Assembly: GCA_947462875.1 (NCBI GenBank)
Contig: CANHQJ010000012.1
Span: 1 to 48,117 of the forward strand
Source of the DNA: Verrucomicrobiia bacterium
Lineage (GTDB): Bacteria; Verrucomicrobiota; Verrucomicrobiia; Verrucomicrobiales; Akkermansiaceae
DNA: 48,117 nucleotides
Direction: 5' to 3'
Within the stretch, counting starts at the first letter, position 1. Every line of letters begins with the position of its first letter. The translations under genes were made by a program, and so were the position numbers. The notes beneath the pieces are model-generated. The model worked only from the letters and a program-made list of their open reading frames with translations, ran no database searches and was not told the origin of the DNA. This document shows positions 16,705 through 25,247 of this stretch, one piece after another.

Positions 16705-17559
16705 ATGTTTGAATGGTCGAAGTTGTCAGGGGTGAAGTGGATGGATGCGTGGGAAGACCGTTTTCACGGCAACCCGAATTTTGTGATCGAGGTGCTCAAA
16801 GGCGGCAAGTCCGCCCGCGTCCGGGTGTTTTGTGCCACGGAAAAAGAAGCGAAAGGCATCGTCGAACAATTCGGCGGGTCGGTGCGACGCGTCCAGCATG
16901 CGGAATGGACCAATCCCGTCAACACGGTGCAGCCTTTGTTGAAAATCCGCGACGTCTTCGGCGTCACGGCGGAAGCGGATCCCAAAAAACTCAAAAAACT
17001 GCGCGAGCAGAATCCTGGTCGTGACATTTTATCGATCCCCGCCGAGATGGCCTTCGGCACCGGTGATCATGCCACCACGTCCACTTGTTTGCGCTTGCTG
17101 GTGGACATCGGGCGCGATCGCAAGCCGGGTTGGTCCATTGCCGACCTCGGCACGGGCACGGGCTTGTTGGTGATCGCGGCGAAAAAAGTCGGGGCAGGGG
17201 AGGCGTATGCCTGTGACTTCGATCCCTTTTCCGTCAAAGCCACCGCCGACAATCTGGAGCGCAATGGCGTGACCGATGTGACACTCGAAGAAAAAGACGT
17301 GCTGAAATGGAAACCGCGCAAGAAATACAATGTGGTGGTGGCCAACCTCTTCAGCACGATTCTGATCCAGGCCTTTCCCGTCATGGCAAAATTGCTCAAG
17401 CCCGGTGGTGAGATCGTCATTTCCGGCATCCTGGCGAGCCAGGCCTGGGACGTCTTCACGGCCGCCGCCGAACACGGCTTCGGTTTCCCCACGGTGATCC
17501 GCAAGGGGAAATGGGTCACCGCCCGTGGCGGATGGATGGCGGATTTGGTGGAGAAGTGA
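16705..17559 (+). CDS. prmA: Ribosomal protein L11 methyltransferase
   Basis: A SAM-dependent methyltransferase that trimethylates lysines of ribosomal protein L11. At 284 residues it is slightly short of the E. coli enzyme (293). The family block IPAEMAFGTGDHATTSTCLRLL is intact, quoted for its AFGTGxHxTT core; motif I is ADLGTGTGLLVIAA, and the post-I acid lies in YACDFDPFSV. The catalytic-loop equivalent of NPP(Y/F) here reads VVVANLFSTIL, as is common in PrmA (NxL). The substrate-binding N-terminal domain is represented by residues 1-100. It stands alone between repeats A and B on the plus strand. Methylating L11 is not essential in E. coli. Confidence 0.92.
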   Translation: MFEWSKLSGVKWMDAWEDRFHGNPNFVIEVLKGGKSARVRVFCATEKEAKGIVEQFGGSVRRVQHAEWTNPVNTVQPLLKIRDVFGVTAEADPKKLKKLREQNPGRDILSIPAEMAFGTGDHATTSTCLRLLVDIGRDRKPGWSIADLGTGTGLLVIAAKKVGAGEAYACDFDPFSVKATADNLERNGVTDVTLEEKDVLKWKPRKKYNVVVANLFSTILIQAFPVMAKLLKPGGEIVISGILASQAWDVFTAAAEHGFGFPTVIRKGKWVTARGGWMADLVEK

Positions 17560-17583
17560 TTGGGGAACATGCGCAAAAGCTTT

Positions 17584-17931
17584 GGAGCGCGGACTTCAGT
17601 TTAATGCTTTTAAAGGCTTCGAGGTCGGATCAAGTAGCTCTTCAAGGCCAATGGCCTTACACATGCCAGTCCCGCTGAGCGGGAGCAACGCCCTAGGAAC
17701 GAGTTTGCCCAAGATTTCAAAGCCCTGAATGGGCGTAACAACACGGCGCGACTATCCGCCATTTGTGTCGCCCTGATAGGGCTCTGGATTCATTCCCTGC
17801 CAGTTCCTAGGGCGTTGCCCCAGGCTGACATGTGGCGCACCGTTGGTGCTGAGGGACACCCGACCCCTTTCAGACATGGGTCTTCATCGTGCCAGAGGCA
17901 GTGAGAAGAAGCGGACTGAAGTCCGCGCTCC
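17584..17931. repeat. Palindromic repeat copy B bounded by 17-bp inverted repeats
   Basis: A 348-bp gene-free stretch bounded by exact inverted repeats GGAGCGCGGACTTCAGT (17584-17600) and its complement (17915-17931). The right end also forms a perfect GCGGACT-GA-AGTCCGC hairpin (17911-17926). Inside lie AAGGCC-AAT-GGCCTT (17644-17658), CCCGC-TGA-GCGGG (17671-17683), a 16-bp inverted pair GCAACGCCCTAGGAAC (17685-17700) and its complement (17803-17818), GCCC-TGAAT-GGGC (17722-17734), GCCCT-GAT-AGGGC (17770-17782) and GCACC-GTT-GGTGC (17837-17849). It shares the last hairpin exactly with copies A and C. It may be a MITE- or BIME-like element. Confidence 0.7.
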
Positions 17932-17935
17932 ATGC

Positions 17936-17971
17936 ACAAAAAACCCGCGGGCCTTTCGGTCGCGGGTTTTT
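17936..17971 (-). terminator. Rho-independent terminator of rpmB
   Basis: AAAACCCGCG pairs with CGCGGGTTTT around the loop GGCCTTTCGGT (17940-17970), giving a 10-bp stem ending in a T-run on the minus strand. It lies 24 bp past the rpmB stop. The symmetrical A/T flanks mean it could also work on the other strand. Confidence 0.85.
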
Positions 17972-17994
17972 ATGTCGAAAGTCTCGTTGATCGA

Positions 17995-18258
17995 TCAGAT
18001 CAAACCAGCCTTGATCAGCGTGTTGAGGGCGCCGTTTTTGGTGATCGTTTTGATCGCTTTGCAGGAGAGGCGCAGTTTGACGTAGTGACCGAACTCGGGC
18101 ACCCAGATGCGCTTGTCCTGAAGGTTCGGCGAAACCTTGCGTTTCACCACCTTGGTGACGTGACGACCGATACCGCCTTTTTTCTTGGCGAGACCGGAAC
18201 GATGAATGCGTCCACCGCTGCGGACATGTGAACCTCGGATACTGCAAATGCGTGACAT
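17995..18258 (-). CDS. rpmB: 50S ribosomal protein L28
   Basis: An 87-residue basic large-subunit ribosomal protein. The N-terminus MSRICSIRG and the block KVSPNLQDKRIWVPEFG, followed by VKLRLSCKAIKTITKNG, match bL28. No CxxC zinc pairs are seen, so this is the zinc-free type. The gene has its own terminator downstream (17936-17971). About 100 bp separate it from the ThuA gene upstream on the same strand, so it may have its own promoter there. Confidence 0.95.
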   Translation of the reverse strand: MSRICSIRGSHVRSGGRIHRSGLAKKKGGIGRHVTKVVKRKVSPNLQDKRIWVPEFGHYVKLRLSCKAIKTITKNGALNTLIKAGLI

Positions 18259-18363
18259 GGCTGGATAAAGTTGCTGTTATGGGGGGCGCGAAGAAAAGCG
18301 GGAAAAGGGTGTGAGGTCAAGCAGAAATCATCAAATATCTGCTTTTTTCCCTGAATTTTTGTC

Positions 18364-19230
18364 TTACGAGGCGGGATGGAGCCAGCGGACGGCGTTTTCC
18401 AGCACCTGGAGGGGCTCTTTTTGTTGATAAACGGGATAGGTTTCGTGGCCGGGGCGGAAGTAAAAAACCGCCCCTTTGCCGATGTTCCAGACGCAGCCGC
18501 TGCGGAAGGTTTCGCCTTTGTCCCAGTTTTCTTCGAAGACGACCACGTCGGGTTTCGGCACGTGGAAGGGCTCGGCATACATTTCCGTCTGCGCGATGTC
18601 CCATTGCGCGGGCAGGCCTTTGGCGATCGGGTGGGTGGGGGCGGGTGTGGAGACATGCGATACGGCACCATCCGCGCGCCAACTGGGAAAAACGCAGAGG
18701 GGCAGGGCGAGTTCCCAGAATTCCTCCTTCTGCTCGAGATTCGGCGTCAGTTCATCGTCGGCCTTGGGAACCTTGCCCATGGGGTTTTCATTGCGATAGC
18801 GCAGAGTGACCGCGTTGCCGAGTTGCTTGCGGGCATCGGCGATGGCCCGGGCCTGCATCAGTTTGATGAACGGCTTCGACCAATGCGCGGAGTGCAGGGT
18901 GATGAGGCCGAGTTTTCCCTCCTGGACACGACGGGTGATTTCCTCGGCGTGTTTGTCCGACAATTCGGCGTTTTTTTTGTGCGACCAGAAAATCAACACA
19001 TCGGTCTCCTCGAGTTGAGCGGCGGCGAGGCCCTGATCGGGGGAAGACAACGCGGCGGTTTTCACCTGCAATCCGGGCTTGGTCGCCAGATGGGCGGCGA
19101 TGGTCTCACCGAGGAATTTTTCGCCATACGCCTGTTTTTGTTCCGGCTGTTGTTCATCCCACACCAGCACGCGGATGGGCTGCTGGGCGAGGGCCGAGGC
19201 GGTGAAGAGCAGGAGAAAAGCGCTTTTCAT
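18364..19230 (-). CDS. Secreted ThuA-domain protein (trehalose-utilisation family)
   Basis: A 288-residue protein with a short signal peptide (MKSAFLLLFTASALAQ) and a glutamine-amidotransferase-like ThuA domain (PF06283). Visible signatures are IRVLVWDEQQPEQKQAYGE at the first strand, DVLIFWSHKKNAEL, GLITLHSAHWSKPF with the His characteristic of ThuA, and FRSGCVWNIGKGAVFYFRPGHETYP near the C-terminus, quoted to show the GKGxxFYxxxGHE pattern. ThuA in rhizobia takes part in disaccharide 3-keto conversion, but many family members are uncharacterised. It lies 19 bp downstream of the Ldh-family oxidoreductase and is probably in that operon, consistent with a role in sugar oxidation. I chose Met 19230 because it starts the signal peptide. 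Confidence 0.82.
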   Translation of the reverse strand: MKSAFLLLFTASALAQQPIRVLVWDEQQPEQKQAYGEKFLGETIAAHLATKPGLQVKTAALSSPDQGLAAAQLEETDVLIFWSHKKNAELSDKHAEEITRRVQEGKLGLITLHSAHWSKPFIKLMQARAIADARKQLGNAVTLRYRNENPMGKVPKADDELTPNLEQKEEFWELALPLCVFPSWRADGAVSHVSTPAPTHPIAKGLPAQWDIAQTEMYAEPFHVPKPDVVVFEENWDKGETFRSGCVWNIGKGAVFYFRPGHETYPVYQQKEPLQVLENAVRWLHPAS

Positions 19231-19249
19231 GGGAGGGCGAGGTGTGCGA

Positions 19250-20341
19250 TCACTGGGCCTTGGCCAAGGAAGCCACATCCCATTCCGGACGACCGAGTTC
19301 GCGGTTGAGTTCGTTGAACTCGGCGACTTCGGCGGCGGTGAAAAGGATGCCGCCATTGGCGTCGGATTGTTTGCGGGCATTGGCTTCGAGCTGGCCGGGA
19401 AGCATGGCGTTTTCATTGCCGTGGCCGAGGATGTCGTGCACCACCGCGCTGAGGTTTTCGAGTTGTGTGCGGCCTTTGGCGAAATTTTTTCCACTGATGG
19501 CATCGGGGTGGATGATCTGGAAGTAGAAGGCGGAGGTGGATTTTTCGCCTTCGCTCGGCACGGCGCGACCGCGGTGCGTGGGCAGTGAGCCACCGATGAG
19601 AGCGGCCATGAGTTCGTTGATGAGCGAAAGTCCGTAGCCCTTGTGCGCGCCGAAGGGCAGCAGGGAGGCGACCTGGTTCGGATCGGTGGTGGGGTTGCCG
19701 TCCTTGTCCACGGCGGCTCCCGGAGGCAGTTGTTTGCCCTCGCGTTTCAGGGCCTGCACGCGGCCCATGGCGACGGTGGAAGTGGCCCAATCGATGACCA
19801 AGGGGAATCCGGAGGCGGCCATGGTGGGGATGCCCCAGGAGTGGGGATTGGTGCCGAGGGTGGGGAATTTTCCGCCGAATGGCACGACCTCGGCGAGGGT
19901 GGAGGTGCAGTTGGTGTAAGCGATGTAGCCGCGTTCGGCCGCCTCCATCACGTAGCCGCCGCCCCAGAGGTAGTGGAAGGCATTGTCGATGGAAATCTGG
20001 GCGATGCCGTATTGGTCGGCGAGTTCGATGCCGCGTTCGATCGCGCGATAGGCGACGCTCTGGCCGAGTTTTTTGTTCGCATTCCATGTTTCCGAGGCGG
20101 GGAAACGCGAGGGCAGCACCTCGATTTCCGCGCCGGGCACACAACCGCCTGTGGCCGAGCCGAAGAGGTGGTCCAGGTGCAGGGCCTTGAGCGCATGGTG
20201 GGTGCGGATGCCATGGCGAGCGGCCTCGGCGGCCAGTTTGGCACCCTCGGCGGCTTCGTCGGCGGAGTAACCACGGGAAACATAGGCGGCGATTACGAGA
20301 TCATCGTGTTGTTGACGGGGAATAACGAGAAATTCAGACAT
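19250..20341 (-). CDS. Ldh-family NAD(P)-dependent oxidoreductase (malate/L-lactate dehydrogenase-like)
   Basis: A 363-residue cytoplasmic dehydrogenase of PF02615 (malate/L-sulfolactate/ureidoglycolate dehydrogenase group). Typical blocks are RGYSADEAAEGAKLAAEAAR, HGIRTHHALKAL with the catalytic His near residue 44, GTNPHSWGIP, LVIDWATSTVAMGRVQAL and PFGAHKGYGLSLINELMA, quoted for the GxHKGYGL nucleotide-site motif. The usual substrates are 2-hydroxy acids, converted to 2-keto acids with NAD(P). Insertions near residues 250-270 make it slightly longer than average. It lies between gluconokinase and a ThuA gene on the minus strand. A role in sugar-acid catabolism is inferred from the neighbours; the exact substrate is unknown. 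Confidence 0.87.
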   Translation of the reverse strand: MSEFLVIPRQQHDDLVIAAYVSRGYSADEAAEGAKLAAEAARHGIRTHHALKALHLDHLFGSATGGCVPGAEIEVLPSRFPASETWNANKKLGQSVAYRAIERGIELADQYGIAQISIDNAFHYLWGGGYVMEAAERGYIAYTNCTSTLAEVVPFGGKFPTLGTNPHSWGIPTMAASGFPLVIDWATSTVAMGRVQALKREGKQLPPGAAVDKDGNPTTDPNQVASLLPFGAHKGYGLSLINELMAALIGGSLPTHRGRAVPSEGEKSTSAFYFQIIHPDAISGKNFAKGRTQLENLSAVVHDILGHGNENAMLPGQLEANARKQSDANGGILFTAAEVAEFNELNRELGRPEWDVASLAKAQ

Positions 20342-20431
20342 GGATGTGGTGTGATGGAAAGTGAGTGAGGCAGGATCGTTTGCGAGGCGAAACTAGGAAT
20401 TTTATGGCTAGCTGTCTAGCCTCTATCTCAG

Positions 20432-20902
20432 TCATACGATCAGTTCGATCAGCTCCTGAGGGGAGAGCGCCACGTTCAGTGTCAGCGCTGCCGCGGGAGG
20501 CTCCAGGGTGGCGAGTTGGCTGTCGAGCAGGGATGCCGGCATGAAATGGCCTTGGCGCTTTTGCAATCTTTCTAACAAAAGTTCGCGACTACTGTGGAGG
20601 TGGATGATTTTCATGCCGGGACATGCGGCGAGGAGCTGCTGGCGGTAGCTCTCGCGCAGGGCGGAGCAGGCCAGGACGAAGGGGGAGTCCGCGAGTGTGC
20701 GGATCTTTTCCGCGATCATCGCCAGCCAGGGTTGGCGATCCTCGTCCGTCAGCGGCTGCCCCGCTGCCATCTTCGCGAGATTGGCAGCAGGGTGAAAGTC
20801 ATCGGCATCAAGAAAAACGGCACCGATTTCTTCGGCCAATCGTTTTCCCACCGTGGTCTTGCCACAGCCACTGACCCCCATGATGAGGAAGTGTCGGCTC
20901 AT
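20432..20902 (-). CDS. gntK: Gluconokinase
   Basis: A 156-residue P-loop kinase that phosphorylates gluconate to 6-phosphogluconate, feeding the pentose-phosphate or Entner-Doudoroff route. The Walker A is GVSGCGKT (residues 9-16); FLDADDFHPAANLAKMAAG is the gluconate-binding signature, and LTDEDRQPWL and ACSALRESYRQQLL are conserved. Length is normal for GntK/IdnK. The start ATG 20902 overlaps the upstream isomerase stop as ATGA, so the two are translationally coupled; a frame to 20914 exists but would intrude further into that gene. Together with the isomerase and the Gfo/Idh gene upstream it forms a sugar-oxidation cassette. Confidence 0.93.
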   Translation of the reverse strand: MSRHFLIMGVSGCGKTTVGKRLAEEIGAVFLDADDFHPAANLAKMAAGQPLTDEDRQPWLAMIAEKIRTLADSPFVLACSALRESYRQQLLAACPGMKIIHLHSSRELLLERLQKRQGHFMPASLLDSQLATLEPPAAALTLNVALSPQELIELIV

Positions 20903-21780
20903 TCCGGCAACCAATCGATCTCACGCAACAAGCCTTCGAGTTTGCGGCCGTAGGTGACGTAGGAGTCGTAGCACTGCTGCCAATCGACCTGCGACTGGTC
21001 CTTGACGTGGAAGACGGTGGCGACGTGGGGTTCGATCGCGATGAAGCCATCGTAGCCGCGGGTTTTGGCGTCTAACAGAATATCCTTCACCTTCGCCTCA
21101 CCCTCGCCGGGCCAGGTGTATTCGGGCTCCACGCCCTCGGTCACGGGGTACTTGCAGTCCTTGATGTGGATGTGCACCACGTGATCGCGCACGGCTTGCC
21201 AGAAGGCGAAGGCATCCTGCCACTGTCCGGCCTGGGCGGCGGAGCGGTCGATTTGGAAAACGGGATTGCCGGTATCGAACACCAGTTTCAGGCCTGGCAC
21301 TTCTTCGATCAGGCGCAGTGTGTGCTGGGCCGAAAAGCCTCCCCAGTTCATGCAGTTTTCGTGTGCGGCGACGATGCCGGCATCGGCGAATCGCTTCACG
21401 ATTTCGCGCAGACGGCGGAAGCGTTCTTCCTCCTGCTGGTCCTCGCCCCAAGGCTCCTGCGCGTAAGACATGATGCGGATGAGCTTGGTGCCGAGGCGAT
21501 GCATGCGCGGAATGGCGCGGTCGATCTCGGCGAGTGTGATCGCGAAGTCGCTGCTGATCTTTTTCCCCCAGTTGCCGATCAATGACCCGAATTCCGGCAC
21601 GGCAATGCCGGCGGCATCGAGCTGGTCGGCGTAGGCGGCGAAGGTGTCTTCCGGCACCTCGTGGAAATTGACGCCATCGACGCCGCGCGCGGAGAGATGA
21701 GTCCAGTCGAGTTCCTTGGTGGCCTCGATCTGACGTGCCAGCGGGCGACCCGCTTCATCGGAAAATCCTGTGAGTTTCAT
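20899..21780 (-). CDS. Sugar phosphate isomerase/epimerase (xylose isomerase-like TIM barrel)
   Basis: A 293-residue TIM-barrel protein of the AP_endonuc_2 superfamily (PF01261). Visible metal-site blocks are ENCMNWGG (Glu/Asn), LVFDTGNPVF, VHIHIKDCKY with the His-x-His pair, and FIAIEPHVA with the last Glu. Such proteins isomerise or epimerise sugars, or act on inosose and 3-keto sugars. It starts 14 bp after the Gfo/Idh gene and overlaps gntK by 4 bp, so it is the middle gene of a three-gene operon. No signal peptide; it acts in the cytoplasm. The substrate cannot be deduced. Met 21780 (MKLTGFSDEAG) is the natural start, since the family begins at this strand. Confidence 0.87.
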   Translation of the reverse strand: MKLTGFSDEAGRPLARQIEATKELDWTHLSARGVDGVNFHEVPEDTFAAYADQLDAAGIAVPEFGSLIGNWGKKISSDFAITLAEIDRAIPRMHRLGTKLIRIMSYAQEPWGEDQQEEERFRRLREIVKRFADAGIVAAHENCMNWGGFSAQHTLRLIEEVPGLKLVFDTGNPVFQIDRSAAQAGQWQDAFAFWQAVRDHVVHIHIKDCKYPVTEGVEPEYTWPGEGEAKVKDILLDAKTRGYDGFIAIEPHVATVFHVKDQSQVDWQQCYDSYVTYGRKLEGLLREIDWLPE

Positions 21781-21794
21781 GTGGAGAAAATAGG

Positions 21795-22838
21795 TTAGAG
21801 GGTGATGCGTTTGCCGCCTTCGCGTGCGGATTGATAGACAGCATTGATAACAGCCACGGCCTTGCGGGCCTCGCTGGCATCCACGGCGCACTTGCGGCCC
21901 TCGCGGATGGCCTCGACCACCTCCTGGAAATTCCGGCGATGTCCTTCGTAGTTGATCGCTGAGGGATCATTCGCGCCGAGGCCCTTGGCGGCCCCTTGCA
22001 TTAGCCTCTCGCGGATGCTGGCGTCTTCCTCTTTCGCTTCGGCGAAGTCCCAGACGCGGAAAGCCTCATCGGCAAGAAACACCGAGCCCTTGGTGCCGCA
22101 GACCTGCACTTCCGCCGGGTGTCCGGTGGACGACCAGCAGCAGGTGGAAGCCTCCAACACGCCGCGAGCGCCATTGGCAAACTCCAGAATCGCCACGCAG
22201 GCGTCTTCCACCTCGATGCGCTCGTGGGCGAGCAATGCCGTGGATGCGGTCACGGCGACCACCGGCCCCGCGATGTGGATCAATTGATCGACCGTGTGCA
22301 CGCCCTGGTTCATGAGGGCGCCGCCGCCATCGAGCGCCCAGGTGCCGCGCCATGCGCCGGAGTCGTAATACTCCTGGGTGCGCCACCATTTGACATAAGC
22401 CGAGGCGGAGGTGATTTTGCCAAAGCGCTCTTCCTCGCTGGCTTTTTTGAAGGCCTCGATCGCCGGTTGGAAACGTCGGTTCAGCACGGCGGAAAGGGTT
22501 TTTCCGGCAGCGGCGGCAGCGGCCACCATTTCATCGATGCGCTCGGTGGTGATCTCTAACGGTTTTTCGCAAATCACGTGTTTGCCCGCTTGCAGTACGG
22601 CGATGGCGGGATCGCGGTGGGCGCCGGAAGGCGTGCCGATGGTCACCACTTCCAGTTCCGGATCCGCCAGGAAATCCTCGAAGCTGGAGAATGCCTTGCA
22701 GCCGTATTCGTCGGCGAGTTTCTGCGCGCTCTCGGCCCGCAAATCGAATACCGAGTGCAATTCTCCGTCCGCCATGGCACCGATGGCCTTGGCATGAAAA
22801 TGTCCGATCATCCCTGCTCCAATAATTCCAAATTTCAT
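21795..22838 (-). CDS. Gfo/Idh/MocA family oxidoreductase
   Basis: A 347-residue NAD(P)-dependent sugar or inositol dehydrogenase. The Rossmann motif GIIGAGMIG is at residues 4-12, followed by the conserved VICEKPLEIT (Lys of the EKP motif) near residue 90. The C-terminal beta-sheet domain includes GGALMNQGVHTVDQLIHIAG, which holds the His of the catalytic pair, quoted as GxxxxxGxHxxD. It is the first gene of the minus-strand operon continuing to the TIM-barrel isomerase and gluconokinase. A reaction such as oxidation to a lactone or 3-keto sugar is likely, but the substrate is unknown. No twin-arginine signal is present, unlike many planctomycete relatives. Confidence 0.9.
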   Translation of the reverse strand: MKFGIIGAGMIGHFHAKAIGAMADGELHSVFDLRAESAQKLADEYGCKAFSSFEDFLADPELEVVTIGTPSGAHRDPAIAVLQAGKHVICEKPLEITTERIDEMVAAAAAAGKTLSAVLNRRFQPAIEAFKKASEEERFGKITSASAYVKWWRTQEYYDSGAWRGTWALDGGGALMNQGVHTVDQLIHIAGPVVAVTASTALLAHERIEVEDACVAILEFANGARGVLEASTCCWSSTGHPAEVQVCGTKGSVFLADEAFRVWDFAEAKEEDASIRERLMQGAAKGLGANDPSAINYEGHRRNFQEVVEAIREGRKCAVDASEARKAVAVINAVYQSAREGGKRITL

Positions 22839-22964
22839 ACGTGGCGCAAAACCTGACAGGATTTTTTGCCGCTGTCAATTTGTATGACAGGCAGTAAAGA
22901 CGGACCGCATGAGTCTGGGCTGGATTTATGAGCCGGGCTGGCGCAGCATGCGGCCGCATTTTCT

Positions 22965-24113
22965 ATGACATACGATTTTGACAGCATCATTCCGCGACGT
23001 GGGACGGGAAATATCAAGTACGACCGCCGTCCTGAATTGGACCCGTTTTGGGTGGCGGACATGGATTTCGCCTCGGCTCCGGAAATCACCGCCGCGATCA
23101 TCGCCCGCGCGCAGCATCCGATCTACGGTTATGCTCAGGCGCATGCGGGCTTGATCGAGGCGACCCTCGCCTACCTCCAGCAGCGTCACGGCGTGGAGGT
23201 GATGGCGGAAAACATCGTCTGGCTCGGCGGACTGGTGCCGGCATTGTCACTCGCGGTCAAAGCGTTTTGCCAAGCGGGAGAGGCGGTAATGACCTGCACT
23301 CCCTCGTATCCGCCCTTTCTCAACGTGCATCACGATGCCCGCCAGGTGCAGCTCACCAGCATCCCTCACGTGCAGCAGGAGGGGCGCTGGACCTTTGATT
23401 TTGCCGCGATGGAAAATGCCATCACGCCGGAGACGCGGCTGTTTTTGTTGAGTAATCCGCAAAATCCGTTAGGACGGGTGTTCACGCGTGAAGAGATCGT
23501 GGCATTGGCAGATTTTTGCCAGCGTCATGATCTGATCCTGGTATCGGATGAGATCCACTGCGATCTGATTTTTCATGAAGACCAGACGCCGCATGTCTGC
23601 GGCCACTCACTGCCCGCTTGTTATCATGATCGCATCATCACCTTGCTCTCGCCATCGAAAACCTACAACATCGCCGGGATCGGCATCGCGTATGCCATCA
23701 TCACCGATGACTCGCTGAAACGCCGCTTCACATCCGCCCGTGGGCATACGCAATCCGAAATCAACACCTTCGGCTACTACGCGGCCGAGGCGGCCTATCG
23801 TCATGGGGAGCCATGGCGCCAGCAATTGCTGGCCTATCTGGCGGAAAACCAGCAAGTGATGCATGCCTTCCTTGCCGAGCACGCGCCGTCGCTGGCGGTG
23901 AACCGCAATGAGGCGACGTACCTGACTTGGATCGATTGCCGTGGCTACGGTCTGGAGAACCCGGCGCTGCATTTCGAGAAGGAGGCCGCGCTGTTTCTCT
24001 CCGATGGGGCCTTTTTCGGCGTGCCGGGGCATGTGCGTTTCAATTTCGGCTGTCCCCGTGTGCGCATGCTGGAGGGGCTGGAGAAAATGGTGAAAGTACT
24101 ACCTTTATCGTAG
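22965..24113 (+). CDS. PatB/MalY-type PLP-dependent aminotransferase (putative cystathionine beta-lyase)
   Basis: A 382-residue fold-type I PLP enzyme. The N-terminus (FDSIIPRRGTGNIKYD, WVADMDFASAP) is the signature of the MalY/PatB group, whose members cleave cystathionine or cysteine conjugates (C-S lyase), sometimes with regulatory roles. The block LLSNPQNPLGRVF supplies the Asn that contacts PLP, LVSDEIHCDLIF the Asp, and SPSKTYNIAG the Schiff-base Lys232. FNFGCPR near the end provides the carboxylate-binding Arg. Length is normal. It is divergent from the Gfo/Idh gene with 126 bp between and lies 28 bp upstream of a ThuA gene. Cytoplasmic. A true aminotransferase function is the main alternative. 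Confidence 0.9.
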   Translation: MTYDFDSIIPRRGTGNIKYDRRPELDPFWVADMDFASAPEITAAIIARAQHPIYGYAQAHAGLIEATLAYLQQRHGVEVMAENIVWLGGLVPALSLAVKAFCQAGEAVMTCTPSYPPFLNVHHDARQVQLTSIPHVQQEGRWTFDFAAMENAITPETRLFLLSNPQNPLGRVFTREEIVALADFCQRHDLILVSDEIHCDLIFHEDQTPHVCGHSLPACYHDRIITLLSPSKTYNIAGIGIAYAIITDDSLKRRFTSARGHTQSEINTFGYYAAEAAYRHGEPWRQQLLAYLAENQQVMHAFLAEHAPSLAVNRNEATYLTWIDCRGYGLENPALHFEKEAALFLSDGAFFGVPGHVRFNFGCPRVRMLEGLEKMVKVLPLS

Positions 24114-24141
24114 TTGTGGCGGCTGTTACAACTCGGATCGT

Positions 24142-25152
24142 ATGAAATACCTGACAACCGTATCTTTGTTGTTTTCCTCCGTTCTGGCATCCGCCCAACT
24201 GGTCTATCAGGGCGGGGAGGGGATAGGGAAGGGCAAGCACATCGTGTTTCTCGCTTCCGATCACGAATACCGCAGCGAGGAGGCCTGCCCGGCGCTGGCG
24301 CGCATCCTGGCGAAACATCATGGTTTCAAGTGCACGGTGGTGTTCGGGGTTGACGGCCAGGGGAACATCGAGGCGGGCTCGTCGACGATTCCAGGCATCG
24401 ATGCCCTGAAAGACGCGGATCTGTTTTTCATCTTCGCACGCTTTCTCAATCCCTCGCAGGAGCAAATGCAGCCGGTCATCGACTACATCGGTCGCGGTGG
24501 CCCGGTGGTGGGACTGCGCACTTCCTCGCACGCCTTCAAGATCCCGAAAAACAGCCCCTTGGCGAAATACAGTTTTGATTCAAAAGTGGAAGGCTACGAA
24601 AACGGTTTCGGGCACCAGGTGCTCGGCAACACCTGGGTGGGCCACTACGGCCAAAATCACAAACAGGGCACGCGCATCCAACTGATTCCCTCGCAAAAAG
24701 AACACCCGATCCTGCGTGGCGTGGAGGACGGTGCTTTTGTGCATGCCGGTGCCTATGTGGGCAAGGCGGCGGCGGACTTCACGGTGCTCGCCAACAGCCA
24801 GCCCATGGTATCGATGGATCCCAAGGCGGAACTGGATGCCTCCAAGCCGCCCATGCCCTGCACGTGGACGCGTGAGTATGCATCGACTTCCGGAAAAAAA
24901 GGTCGCGTGTTTCACAGCACGCAGGGAGCCTCCGAGGACATGCTGGATGAGCGCTATCGCCGTATGATTTTCAACGGCACCTTGTGGGCGCTGGGGCTGG
25001 AAGAGAAGATCAAGGCCGACCTCGATATTTCTTTCGTCGGGCCCTACCAACCGCTCACTTTTTCCTTCAATGGACATGCGAAGAATGTGAAACCCTCGGA
25101 TCTGCAGAGCTACGATAGCCCGATTCTGCCGAAACAGGAAAAGAACAAGTAA
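24142..25152 (+). CDS. Secreted ThuA-domain protein
   Basis: A 336-residue exported protein with signal peptide MKYLTTVSLLFSSVLASA. The ThuA-like (class I glutamine amidotransferase-like) core includes HIVFLASDHEYRSEEACPAL, DADLFFIFARFL, GPVVGLRTSSHAF with the Ser-His pair, and the C-terminal GRVFHSTQGASEDM and RMIFNGTLWALGLE. This is the common PVC-group form in which ThuA is fused to nothing else and is secreted, and it differs clearly from the shorter one at 18364. A role in handling sugars is usually assumed, but no activity is established. It starts 28 bp after the PatB/MalY gene and may share its transcript. An ecotin gene follows about 95 bp later. Confidence 0.83.
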   Translation: MKYLTTVSLLFSSVLASAQLVYQGGEGIGKGKHIVFLASDHEYRSEEACPALARILAKHHGFKCTVVFGVDGQGNIEAGSSTIPGIDALKDADLFFIFARFLNPSQEQMQPVIDYIGRGGPVVGLRTSSHAFKIPKNSPLAKYSFDSKVEGYENGFGHQVLGNTWVGHYGQNHKQGTRIQLIPSQKEHPILRGVEDGAFVHAGAYVGKAAADFTVLANSQPMVSMDPKAELDASKPPMPCTWTREYASTSGKKGRVFHSTQGASEDMLDERYRRMIFNGTLWALGLEEKIKADLDISFVGPYQPLTFSFNGHAKNVKPSDLQSYDSPILPKQEKNK

Positions 25153-25247
25153 TGGCATCTCCGGAAATGTTCCGTGCGTCCGGTGTGAGCCGGGCGCATT
25201 TTTTTTGGAACTTGCTAAGAAACGCGATTCTGTGGTGTCCTAGCGAT

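Noticed and set aside
18364-19593. A longer ThuA protein starting at 19593
   Set aside because: The upstream 120 codons lie antisense-frame within the Ldh gene and have low-complexity Ser/Pro content; the signal peptide begins at 19230.
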